17,612 bases of DNA. Source: an uncultured Prevotella sp. GTDB taxonomy: Bacteria > Bacteroidota > Bacteroidia > Bacteroidales > Bacteroidaceae. The stretch covers positions 1 to 17,612 of the forward strand of contig CALEKA010000076.1 of NCBI GenBank assembly GCA_937898715.1, read 5' to 3'. Below, piece by piece: positions 7,299 to 13,254 of the stretch. A program made the position numbers and the translations under genes. The notes below the pieces were generated by a model. That model had not been told where the DNA came from and did no database searches. It worked only from the letters and a program-made list of their open reading frames with translations. Position 1 is the first letter of the stretch, and the number at the start of each line of letters is the position of its first letter.

Positions 7299-8261
7299 TT
7301 ATTGATCAGCCAATTCAATGACCTTCAGTCTGCGCTTGTCAATGCTCTCAAACTGCACACCAAAGAACATGGTGGCAATGTACGAAAGCACGAAAGGTTC
7401 AAAGCGTTCCACATCAATGCTCTCGATGTCGCCCATCTGGTCGTAACCATAGAGCATATTGATCTTGGGCGAAACGTGCATGAACTTCGAGTCCGCCTTG
7501 TTCCACAAGGGACAGAAAGTGAGTTTGCCGTTGGAACCCTCCACTGTGGGCTGGTTGTACTTCGTGTTGTACGGAATAGCCGAGTGCGTGAGGAGGTACG
7601 ATTCGTTGTACTTGTCCACAAAATCCTGTGAACAATACAAGAACAACTCCTGCGAACGGAGACGCGGATCGAGCGAGAAGAGAATCTGTTTCGCCACATC
7701 CACCGCATTAGCCGTGGTGATTTCCTTGGGCAACTTCAGATAATTGCCATTATCTGCCGAGATCGAACCCGCGGTGACCTCCTTCTGCGTGATGGTATCA
7801 AAGCCATCAAAGAGATCCATCGTGGTGTCGCCCTCACCATTGCGCACACCCTTCCAAATCGCCATGTTCAAGTTTTCAGAGAGCGACTTGGCAATGAGAC
7901 CCAACACTTCACGTGCCGTGGGTGTAGACTTCTGTCCATCCCCCTTGGTAGCACCAGTGCCGAGCAAGGTAGAGATGGCAGTATTCGGTTCAAAGTTGGC
8001 CACCACCGAACCGAAGAACGTTTCGAGGGTGCGATAGTCCAACTTCAAGTTGGCATCCACCTTACGGGAGGGCTTGTAAGGAGCGAACTGAGCACCAGCC
8101 GTGAGCGTACCCACACTTTCCTTATAGCGAATGCCCGGGCGACCTGTCATAAACTTGAGCGTTTCCTCGCAACCAATAATTGGGAGGCGGAGGAAGTCGG
8201 AGCGGTACTTGCGTGCCGCATCCTTGTATTCTTGGAGGGTGAAAGAGAATTTTCCTGACAT
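7299..8261 (-). CDS. Major capsid protein, HK97-fold type
   Basis: The 320-residue protein follows the protease-scaffold gene, the usual place of the major capsid protein in HK97-type heads. Features that fit are a charged helical N-terminus (QEYKDAARKYRSDFLR), and a long extended region with Gly/Ala/Thr (ESVGTLTAGAQFAPYKPSRKV) resembling the E-loop and spine segments. A central and C-terminal alpha/beta region ends in SPKINMLYGYDQMGDIESI and a final strand KRRLKVIELADQ. The length is right for the fold after little or no N-terminal trimming. There is no transmembrane or signal segment. The start is ATG at 8261, preceded by a double repeat leader. The assignment rests on context and overall pattern, as the family has few invariant residues. 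Confidence 0.8.
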   Translation of the reverse strand: MSGKFSFTLQEYKDAARKYRSDFLRLPIIGCEETLKFMTGRPGIRYKESVGTLTAGAQFAPYKPSRKVDANLKLDYRTLETFFGSVVANFEPNTAISTLLGTGATKGDGQKSTPTAREVLGLIAKSLSENLNMAIWKGVRNGEGDTTMDLFDGFDTITQKEVTAGSISADNGNYLKLPKEITTANAVDVAKQILFSLDPRLRSQELFLYCSQDFVDKYNESYLLTHSAIPYNTKYNQPTVEGSNGKLTFCPLWNKADSKFMHVSPKINMLYGYDQMGDIESIDVERFEPFVLSYIATMFFGVQFESIDKRRLKVIELADQ

Positions 8262-8267
8262 GAGAAT

Positions 8268-8335
8268 GAGTTTTAAGTTTTGAGGTTATAAGGTTATAAT
8301 GTTAGTTTGGAGTTTTAAGGTTATGAGGTTATAAG
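8268..8335 (-). repeat. Two AGGTTAT-family repeats in the capsid-gene leader
   Basis: Two tandem copies lie at 8268-8299 and 8309-8335. Each has a GAGTTTTAAG start followed by AGGTTAT units. They fill the whole gap between the protease gene stop (8340) and the capsid start (8261) and are the same sequence family as at 5861 and 6540. Confidence 0.85.
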
Positions 8336-8339
8336 TTTA

Positions 8340-9419
8340 CTAGGGTAAACTGTCATAGAGCTTGCGGGCGGTTGCGCCAGCGTTGATGAACTCCTCGTAA
8401 GCAGTTGGCTCATGCTCCGCTTGCTTCTTATCATCCACGATGGCAGTGGTTGAAGCTGCGGGGAGGTTGGCGACTTGGGCTTCAAGGGCTTTGTTGGTTT
8501 CTTCAAGCTTTGTCTTCGCCTCTGAGAGTTTCTTGTTTTCCTCCTCAGCCGATTTTACTTTGATAGAAAGTTCCGCAATCATGTCGTGACTGGCTTGCAT
8601 CGTGCATTCCAAATCACTCAGTTGCGCTTCGGTGAGCGTCACCTTTCCCTCTTCTGAGGCAAGATGTTCGCAAGCAAGCGTCTTGCAGATGTTCTTAAAA
8701 ATGATGTTCATAGGTTTCGGGGTATGTTGATTGTTTACTTGTGTTGGCTTAAAAACGGCAGCAAAAGCTTGCGCCATCTTTTGGAAGAACGTTTCCTCCG
8801 ATTTGCTCTTGGGAACGTTCGGTAGCGGAATCCCATTCGCCTGAAAATCGGCAGCAAGGGAAGCCGTCAGTACAGGAGCAGACTCGTCCTCAAAACTCGT
8901 CAGTTCGTCCACAAAGCCCCAATCAAGGGCTTCCTGTGCGGTAAGCCAGCCACCCACCTTCATGAGATCAAGTAGCGCCTTAGGTTCCTTTTTGCAGCGC
9001 GTGGCATACATCGTAGCCACATTCGCATCCATCTTTTCCAGATCCGTCTTGGCTTTGCCGAGATTTTCGATGAGTTGCTGCATGCCCGAAGCATTCAGAC
9101 TGCCATATTCGAAGAATGGCAAGGCACATTGGTGAACAAGGTACATGGCCGAGCGGTCCATCGTGATGTGCTTGGCACCCATCGAAGCGATGGTGGCAGC
9201 ACTGGCGTTCATGCCCACAAAGTGCGCATGGACATTGCCATGCCGTTTGAAGGCCGAAGAAATGCTGAGTGCCGTACTGAGTTGTCCGCCCGGACTATCA
9301 ATCAGCACCGCCACCTCCTTGTCCTTATTCTTGCCCAGCACATAGTCCACGTAGTCAGCATCAAAGTCCCAGCTGCCCACATAGCCCTTTAAGTGAAGTT
9401 GGTAATTGTTGTTTGCCAT
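8340..9419 (-). CDS. ClpP-type prohead protease fused to coiled-coil scaffold
   Basis: The 359-residue protein has an S14 (ClpP-like) protease domain in residues 1-190. It shows VLIDSPGG at about 38-45, the nucleophile Ser73 in NASAATIASMGA and His96 in YLVHQ. The ClpP end motif appears as GGWLTAQEALDWGFVDEL, in which the usual catalytic Asp place is Gly, a known variation in phage members. After a linker, residues about 255-320 form a long Glu/Lys/Leu-rich coiled coil typical of scaffolding. The protein would direct prohead assembly and then trim the scaffold. A TTG at 9443 extends the frame by eight residues, but the ATG at 9419 is preferred. Met237 (8711) may be an internal start for a separate scaffold. 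Confidence 0.88.
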   Translation of the reverse strand: MANNNYQLHLKGYVGSWDFDADYVDYVLGKNKDKEVAVLIDSPGGQLSTALSISSAFKRHGNVHAHFVGMNASAATIASMGAKHITMDRSAMYLVHQCALPFFEYGSLNASGMQQLIENLGKAKTDLEKMDANVATMYATRCKKEPKALLDLMKVGGWLTAQEALDWGFVDELTSFEDESAPVLTASLAADFQANGIPLPNVPKSKSEETFFQKMAQAFAAVFKPTQVNNQHTPKPMNIIFKNICKTLACEHLASEEGKVTLTEAQLSDLECTMQASHDMIAELSIKVKSAEEENKKLSEAKTKLEETNKALEAQVANLPAASTTAIVDDKKQAEHEPTAYEEFINAGATARKLYDSLP

Positions 9420-9505
9420 AATCGTGTGCGATTTATTGGTCAAAAACAGTGCAAACCGAACGCAATAGAGCTTGCTCTAATTGCTGAGGTGAAGCCTGTT
9501 TTCTG

Positions 9506-9534
9506 CAAATGTAGACGTATAGAGAAAAAGCAAA
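9506..9534 (-). promoter_or_regulatory. Putative late promoter for the capsid-packaging run
   Basis: The minus strand has TACATTTG (complement of 9506-9513), a full match to the -7 box TAnnTTTG. A TTTG lies 17 bases upstream (complement of 9531-9534), falling inside the T-run of the preceding terminator. A leader of about 80 bases follows, containing the small dyad AGAGC-AA-GCTCT, before the protease start at 9419. Confidence 0.55.
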
Positions 9535-9565
9535 AAAGACAGGTGCAGTTTCACAACTACACCTG
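9532..9565 (-). terminator. Intrinsic terminator between upstream genes and capsid run
   Basis: CAGGTG-AGTT and AACT-CACCTG arms (9540-9565) form a stem with one symmetric mismatch and a 4-base loop. On the minus strand it is followed by TCTTTTTTG. It ends transcripts coming from the two genes at 9766-10712. Confidence 0.8.
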
Positions 9566-9765
9566 CCCATCATTCAAAAAGTATAAATTTATGAAATATG
9601 CGATAGAGAGAATTTTTATTTTGCGCTCGCGCGAGACCATTTTCGTTGTAACATTTGTAACATCTGTAACATTTTCTCAACTGCTTGATAACCAATCGTT
9701 TCAAAAACGCGAAAAAGTTACTCGTTGTTACAAATACCCCCAAAAAGTTACAAAATCAAGGGATT
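9566..9765. other. Intergenic region with TGTTACA repeats
   Basis: This A/T-rich stretch lies between the terminator and the stop of the 137-residue gene. It holds no supported gene. It contains three 9-bp units at 9646-9672 and two more TTACAAA-type words in opposite orientation at about 9725-9752. Confidence 0.5.
9646..9672 (+). repeat. Iteron-like triple 9-bp repeat
   Basis: TTGTAACAT occurs at 9646-9654 and 9655-9663, and CTGTAACAT at 9664-9672, in direct series. Nearly the same triplet is found inverted at 12208-12234. Regular 9-bp spacing suggests a multimeric protein-binding site, but no binding protein is known here. Confidence 0.75.
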
Positions 9766-10179
9766 TTAGCCCGAAATTGGGATGAGAGCCACCCGATTTG
9801 AGTATGAAACGGTGTATTTTGTGGTGTTGGCATCCCCATCGGGAAGTCCCATAGTTTGTTCTTTTTTAACAAATGGATAGGGCGTTTCTCTCGTTCCGAT
9901 AAGATATTGCTCCCCATTCACGCTCGTCACCACAAAGCAAAGGTTGCCCGTAGGCAGTTCCTCAGAAGAGTAGAAAGTCAGTGTAGCCGTTTCAAGAGTA
10001 GAGTTGTTATCAAACTCCGTTTCCGTTTCGCAAAGCGCAGTGCGCTTGTTGAACGGAAGAAAAGAAAGCTGGGCAAAGATGCCCACTGGCACCTTCGCTA
10101 TCGCCTGCAAGGTGATGTGCGGTGTGAGAGTTTCAGCGCGTGCGTAAGCTATGCGGCTGATACCCGGCAATCTGTTCAT
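9766..10179 (-). CDS. Structural-like protein, unknown
   Basis: This 137-residue protein is not recognised. It is beta-rich with alternating hydrophobic residues (TLETATLTFYSSEELP, LCFVVTSVNGEQYLIGTRE) and ends in a short strand VALIPISG. There is no signal or membrane segment. A TTG at 10185 adds two residues, but the ATG at 10179 is taken as start. It lies 29 bases after the putative DNA-binding protein gene and ahead of the terminator at 9532-9565, so the two form a short operon separate from the capsid run. The composition would suit a small head or tail completion protein. That is a guess from location. Confidence 0.55.
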   Translation of the reverse strand: MNRLPGISRIAYARAETLTPHITLQAIAKVPVGIFAQLSFLPFNKRTALCETETEFDNNSTLETATLTFYSSEELPTGNLCFVVTSVNGEQYLIGTRETPYPFVKKEQTMGLPDGDANTTKYTVSYSNRVALIPISG

Positions 10180-10208
10180 GTTCAACTTTGGTTCAATTAA
10201 CGGTAAAT

Positions 10209-10712
10209 CTACAATCTTTCTACTATTTCGGACTTTTCTTTGCGTGTTCTTTTGCGGCTCTCATTGCTGAGATAATTCTTGCGAAGTCGCTGGTAAGCCT
10301 TCGCAATGCTGTCCCAACAAGTGCCATCCTCCTTAATCCCTCGTTGCTCCATGAACAAATAAATCAGTTCCTTTTGTTGCTGACCGATATGCCCGAAGTC
10401 GTGCAGGAAGTTCCAGCAATCCACAGCAAAAGCATTCTTGATATGATCAAGCAATGCCTTCTTGCCCGTGGGCGAGATATAGTTATAAGTTCGCGGGTCG
10501 CGTGCCTTAGAGTAAGGAATGCAAATCGCCACCTCGTCCTCCTTTTGGAGAGCGGGAAAGCAATTGTCAGGCTGACGACTCTGCGCCAACTTAATCAGTT
10601 TCGACTCCACACTACCTTGCCTAAGCACCACAGGTTCGCTCCCGCTATGGCGGTGAACGAACCATTGGCGCAAATACGATGGCATTTTTATGTAGACAAG
10701 GTAGTCACTCAT
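10209..10712 (-). CDS. Putative DNA-binding protein of Bacteroidota mobile elements
   Basis: The 167-residue protein starts MSDYLVYIKMPSYLRQWFVH at an ATG at 10712, although a TTG three codons upstream is also open. The N-terminal half has a conserved-looking core (EPVVLRQGSVESKLIKLA and VAICIPYSKARDPRTYNYI). The C-terminal half is helical, with a possible helix-turn-helix around 120-150 (ELIYLFMEQRGIKEDGTCWD and the next helix), then a strongly basic tail. I have the impression of similar proteins in Bacteroidota mobile elements, but cannot name a family. It has its own -7 box 27 bases upstream. As first gene of a short operon ahead of the late genes it could be a regulator. This is inferred. 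Confidence 0.55.
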   Translation of the reverse strand: MSDYLVYIKMPSYLRQWFVHRHSGSEPVVLRQGSVESKLIKLAQSRQPDNCFPALQKEDEVAICIPYSKARDPRTYNYISPTGKKALLDHIKNAFAVDCWNFLHDFGHIGQQQKELIYLFMEQRGIKEDGTCWDSIAKAYQRLRKNYLSNESRKRTRKEKSEIVERL

Positions 10713-10738
10713 GGAATACAAAGGGTTTGAAAGCGTTA

Positions 10739-10746
10739 CAAAGATA
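10739..10746 (-). promoter_or_regulatory. -7 box of a Bacteroidota promoter
   Basis: The minus strand reads TATCTTTG, an exact TAnnTTTG match, 26 bases ahead of the ATG at 10712. No clear TTTG is seen at -33. A second match, TACTTTTG (complement of 10846-10853), lies about 100 bases further upstream. Confidence 0.45.
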
Positions 10747-10943
10747 CACGATTTGCGTCAGTTCTAACAGACGTTCACGAAGTATTTGTGTGTATGTATT
10801 AAGCATTTAAGCTTATTTAGTTGGCTCTGTTGCACCACTTTGCAGCAAAAGTACAAAGAAGCGAGAAAAAAAGAAAGTGAAAACCACTTGCCACCTCATT
10901 TTGAATAGATAGATAGACGAAAAAAATCACCAAAGAGGGTTTC

Positions 10944-10975
10944 AAAAGGAACGGGGCTTTCACCCCGCTCCCGTG
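10944..10975 (-). terminator. Terminator of the minus-strand ardA
   Basis: A G/C-rich stem ACGGGGC...GCTCCCGT (10951-10974) is followed on the minus strand by CCTTTTG. The same terminator sequence is found inverted at 12419-12450 behind the second ardA copy. Confidence 0.75.
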
Positions 10976-10978
10976 TTG

Positions 10979-11578
10979 TTAGTAATTGCTGAACACATGT
11001 CCATCGCAGAAGGTGTAGTCCGTCATGAACAAATCCCTTGCATAGCGTTCGTAATCGAAATAGAAGGAGAGATCGCCCATCATGCGGTCCAAATCGTAGC
11101 ACTCGCTGATGATGTAATCGGCAAAGGCTTCCTCCGATTCAAATTTTCCCATGTAATGGTCCTTGGCGTGGGCGAAAGAATCGTCACCAACATTTTCGTA
11201 GTAAGCATCGAAGACCTCGCGCTCATCCTCAGACAGCTGACAGTATTCGATAATCTTGTTGAATGTATCTTCTCCTGGACAGCTCTCGCAATATCATGCT
11301 TCGGGGAAGCCTTGATAATCTTGAAACATAAACTCGGGATCATCTTCGTCATCGTGCAGCAGGGTACAAATTTCAAGGAACTCGTCATAGCTGTCGAATG
11401 CTTCCAGCTCCAGCCAAGCCCCATCAAGGGAGCCATTGTTGTACTTCTTGTACGTGCCGCAATAAACAGCGGGCTGATCCCATAGGCGTTCAACGAGGTA
11501 CGGCTGCAATTTCTCTTCGCGCTCTGCTGAGCCGAGCTGCAATGTTTGAAGGGCTGATGTGGTGTTTGTAGTGTCCAT
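10979..11578 (-). pseudogene. ardA: Antirestriction protein ArdA, interrupted by one in-frame TGA
   Basis: ArdA is an acidic DNA mimic that inhibits type I restriction enzymes and helps incoming mobile DNA survive. The frame reads 199 codons from ATG at 11578 to TAA at 10979, with one stop at codon 95 (11294-11296). The N-terminal part has the family hallmark YCGTYKKYNNGSLDGAWLEL, then EFLEICTLLHDDEDDPEFMFQDYQGFPEA. After the TGA the same frame continues YCESCPGEDTFNKIIEY and ends FDYERYARDLFMTDYTFCDGHVF, matching the family to its end. A single TGG-to-TGA change explains the break, because the decayed sister copy has TGG there. The 94-residue product alone should lack the C-terminal half. 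It may be inactive, rescued by readthrough, or a sequencing error. Confidence 0.9.
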
Positions 11579-11780
11579 TTCTTGATAGATTTTGAATGTG
11601 AAACATTAAGTGATGTCCTCCGGGTGAGGACTTTTTACGATGCGAAAAGAATGCGAGAGGAAGTGAACATGAGGGACAAGTAATTCCAAAGAAAAAATCT
11701 GAAATACCTCCTTTTTGAGAAGCATGAGCAAAAAGAAGGAAAGTTGTCGGATTTTTTGTGCAGGAATAGCGCAGCGGTAC

Positions 11781-11808
11781 TTGCCCGTTCACGCTCGCAT
11801 TACCTTTG
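11781..11808 (+). promoter_or_regulatory. Putative promoter of the plus-strand ardA copy
   Basis: TACCTTTG at 11801-11808 matches TAnnTTTG, with TTG at 11781-11783 as possible -33 box. The homologous place ahead of the minus copy (complement of 11644-11651) reads TTCTTTTC, a poorer match, so the better promoter serves the broken gene. Confidence 0.5.
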
Positions 11809-11865
11809 CATCAGGAAAAATCTCTCCGCCCGAAGGCCATTACGTGTAAACATTCAAATCAAGAA

Positions 11866-12410
11866 ATGGACACCACACCACAAGAAGCCCCAAACATGGA
11901 AGTTCGGCACGGCAGACCGATGACCGCAGCCTTACCTCGGGGAATGCCTATGGGTTCAGCCTCCTATGAAAGGCACGTACAAGAAGTACAACAATCCCGA
12001 AAAAGGGCTTGGCTGGGGGCGAGTTGGAAGCATTCGGCAGCTATGAGGAGTCCATAAAAAACCGCCCTGCTGCACGATGATGAAGATGCTCCCGCCACCG
12101 CTTTTAAGACGAAAAGGCCTCCCCGAAGCATGGTATTGAGTGAAATGTTACAAGAAATTACATGAAATTACAAGATAAGAATACTGTTAGGTGTCTGAGA
12201 ATGAGAGTGTTACAAATGTTACAAATGTTACAACGATTTTTCGCCCTCGCCACGCAAAAAAGAAAATTTGAAACGGAGGAAGCTTTTGCCGATGTCACCA
12301 CTTTGTGCTACGATAGGGTAGTGTGATGGGCGTGCTCTCCTCCGATTACGAATGCTGTGCATGGGATTTGGACGGACTACACCTTTTGCGATGGTCATGT
12401 GTACCGCTGA
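11866..12410 (+). pseudogene. ardA: Decayed second ardA copy
   Basis: From ATG at 11866 the sequence matches the minus-strand ardA in blocks lying in different frames: GTYKKYNN near 11970, then ELEAFGSYEES, LLHDDEDAP, and GLPEAWY at about 12116-12136. After a foreign-looking stretch (about 12140-12236) it resumes with KFETEEAFAD and finishes WTDYTFCDGHVYR before TGA at 12408-12410. Several frameshifts and in-frame stops separate these blocks, so no functional ArdA can be made. The leader and terminator are still recognisable. It keeps a tryptophan codon (TGG, 12131-12133) where the other copy has TGA. Confidence 0.88.
12208..12234 (+). repeat. Second iteron-like triple 9-bp repeat, inside the ardA remnant
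   Basis: TGTTACAAA, TGTTACAAA and TGTTACAAC occur in direct series. The complement matches the triplet at 9646-9672 over about 27 of 28 bases including flanking CG. Looser ATTACA-type words precede it from about 12148. The block interrupts ardA homology and so was probably acquired or expanded after the duplication. Confidence 0.75.
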
Positions 12411-12418
12411 ACAAAAAA

Positions 12419-12450
12419 CACGGGAGCGGGGTGAAAGCCCCGTGCCTTTT
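12419..12450 (+). terminator. Terminator of the plus-strand ardA remnant
   Basis: CACGGG (12419-12424) pairs with CCCGTG (12439-12444), followed by CCTTTTG. This is the inverted counterpart of the terminator at 10944-10975. Confidence 0.75.
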
Positions 12451-12472
12451 GTCATAAACGGAAGTTCCGCTG

Positions 12473-12519
12473 AAAAAAAACATGGTACAATCACCTAATT
12501 CAGATGAGAGTACCATGTT
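12473..12519 (-). terminator. Strong intrinsic terminator of the secreted-protein gene
   Basis: Perfect 10-bp arms AACATGGTAC and GTACCATGTT (12479-12488 and 12510-12519) are followed on the minus strand by an unbroken run of T (complement of 12473-12480). It lies 18 bases beyond the stop of the gene at 12538. Confidence 0.88.
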
Positions 12520-12537
12520 CTTTATTCCTTTGGAATA

Positions 12538-13161
12538 TTAGTTCTTGTCCAAAAGTCCGTCAAATGTTTTGATGAGTGCAAATGGGTCTGCGTAGAAAGA
12601 CTTAGAGTCAAGTTCCTTGATAACAGGTTTCATTACAGGGAAATCCTTGAAGACCAATTTGAGTTCAGCTCTCCAACCGACAGCTGCGCTCATCCAAAAA
12701 GCGCGAGCCACATCTTCGTTTTTCAACTTGAAGTAGAGCATACCTCCTGTACCTGTCAGTTGAAGAGTCTTGGTGTTGGTTTGCGTGGAAATGTTGTGAA
12801 CATATCCCGTGACGTTCTTACCTTCATACACAACTTGTAGGAACACGGGATCGCTGTAAGGTTTTGGTTTCTTGTTCCACACATTGGGCAATGCTTTTTG
12901 CGCTTTCAATACCTCAAAGGTATACCATTTTTGGCTCTTATCATCATAGGCGCGAAGACTCTTGACCTCAGAAGTTTTATAGGTCAGCTTTTCTCCCTTG
13001 GCATTCTTCACTTTGACAGCATTTGCATCATCTACCGAGAATAAGGTCGTGGTAGTACCTTTCACCACCTTGCCATCTGTAAGCGTGACCTCTACTTTTG
13101 TCTGCGCTTGGGCAATGATGCAGAACATACAAGCAAGAAGCATGAATAGTGTCTTTCTCAT
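12538..13161 (-). CDS. Secreted beta-rich hypothetical protein (cargo)
   Basis: The 207-residue protein has a clear signal peptide (MRKTLFMLLACMFCIIAQAQ), with cleavage likely after residue 19. The mature protein starts with a beta-rich domain, VEVTLTDGKVVKGTTTTLFSV, reminiscent of small Sm- or SH3-like barrels in Bacteroidota periplasmic proteins. Later it has an aromatic-rich segment (EDVARAFWMSAAVGWRAELKL). No catalytic motif is visible. It stands alone between the primase gene and the ardA pair, with its own promoter (13194-13225) and strong terminator (12473-12519). It therefore looks like an independently expressed cargo gene. A role in host surface traits or superinfection exclusion is conceivable but unsupported. 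Confidence 0.68.
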   Translation of the reverse strand: MRKTLFMLLACMFCIIAQAQTKVEVTLTDGKVVKGTTTTLFSVDDANAVKVKNAKGEKLTYKTSEVKSLRAYDDKSQKWYTFEVLKAQKALPNVWNKKPKPYSDPVFLQVVYEGKNVTGYVHNISTQTNTKTLQLTGTGGMLYFKLKNEDVARAFWMSAAVGWRAELKLVFKDFPVMKPVIKELDSKSFYADPFALIKTFDGLLDKN

Positions 13162-13193
13162 ATCATAAAAATTAGTAGTTAAACATGTAGTTG

Positions 13194-13225
13194 CAAATAT
13201 AGAGATATAATTTTACCCCCCCCAA
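13194..13225 (-). promoter_or_regulatory. Promoter with G8 tract in its spacer
   Basis: The minus strand has TATATTTG (complement of 13194-13201), matching TAnnTTTG, with TTG 21 bases upstream (complement of 13223-13225). The spacer contains an eight-base G run (C8 at 13216-13223 on the plus strand) directly beside the -33 box. Slippage there would change box spacing. Confidence 0.55.
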
Positions 13226-13254
13226 GACATAGAGGTATATTTTTCTATCACGTG

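Larger units (their letters stand above)
10944..12450. repeat. Large inverted duplication carrying two head-to-head ardA genes
   Basis: Two diverged copies of one unit (promoter, leader, ardA, terminator) face away from each other around a centre near 11724. There a perfect 7-bp stem CTTTTTG/CAAAAAG encloses an 11-base loop. Shared landmarks in both arms are the leader ending CAAGAAATGGACAC, the coding core GTYKKYNN, the ELEAF-SY block, the motif PEA(W/stop)Y, the ending TDYTFCDGHV and the terminator. The 287 bases between the two start codons (11579-11865) hold both leaders and promoters. The leader of the minus copy has an extra hairpin (11615-11631). Confidence 0.85.

Noticed and set aside
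4307..8335. Tandem repeats as a CRISPR array
   Set aside because: Units are 8-32 bases with no unique spacers between them, and differ from junction to junction.
11294..11296. Recoding of TGA to tryptophan in this element
   Set aside because: Other genes use TGG for Trp, and TGA ends the 204-residue gene at 5239-5241 where the next gene begins, so the standard bacterial code applies. A single mutation is the simpler reading.
11080..11493. 137-codon minus-strand open frame within ardA
   Set aside because: Wrong frame. The ArdA-like sequence runs in another frame through the same bases.
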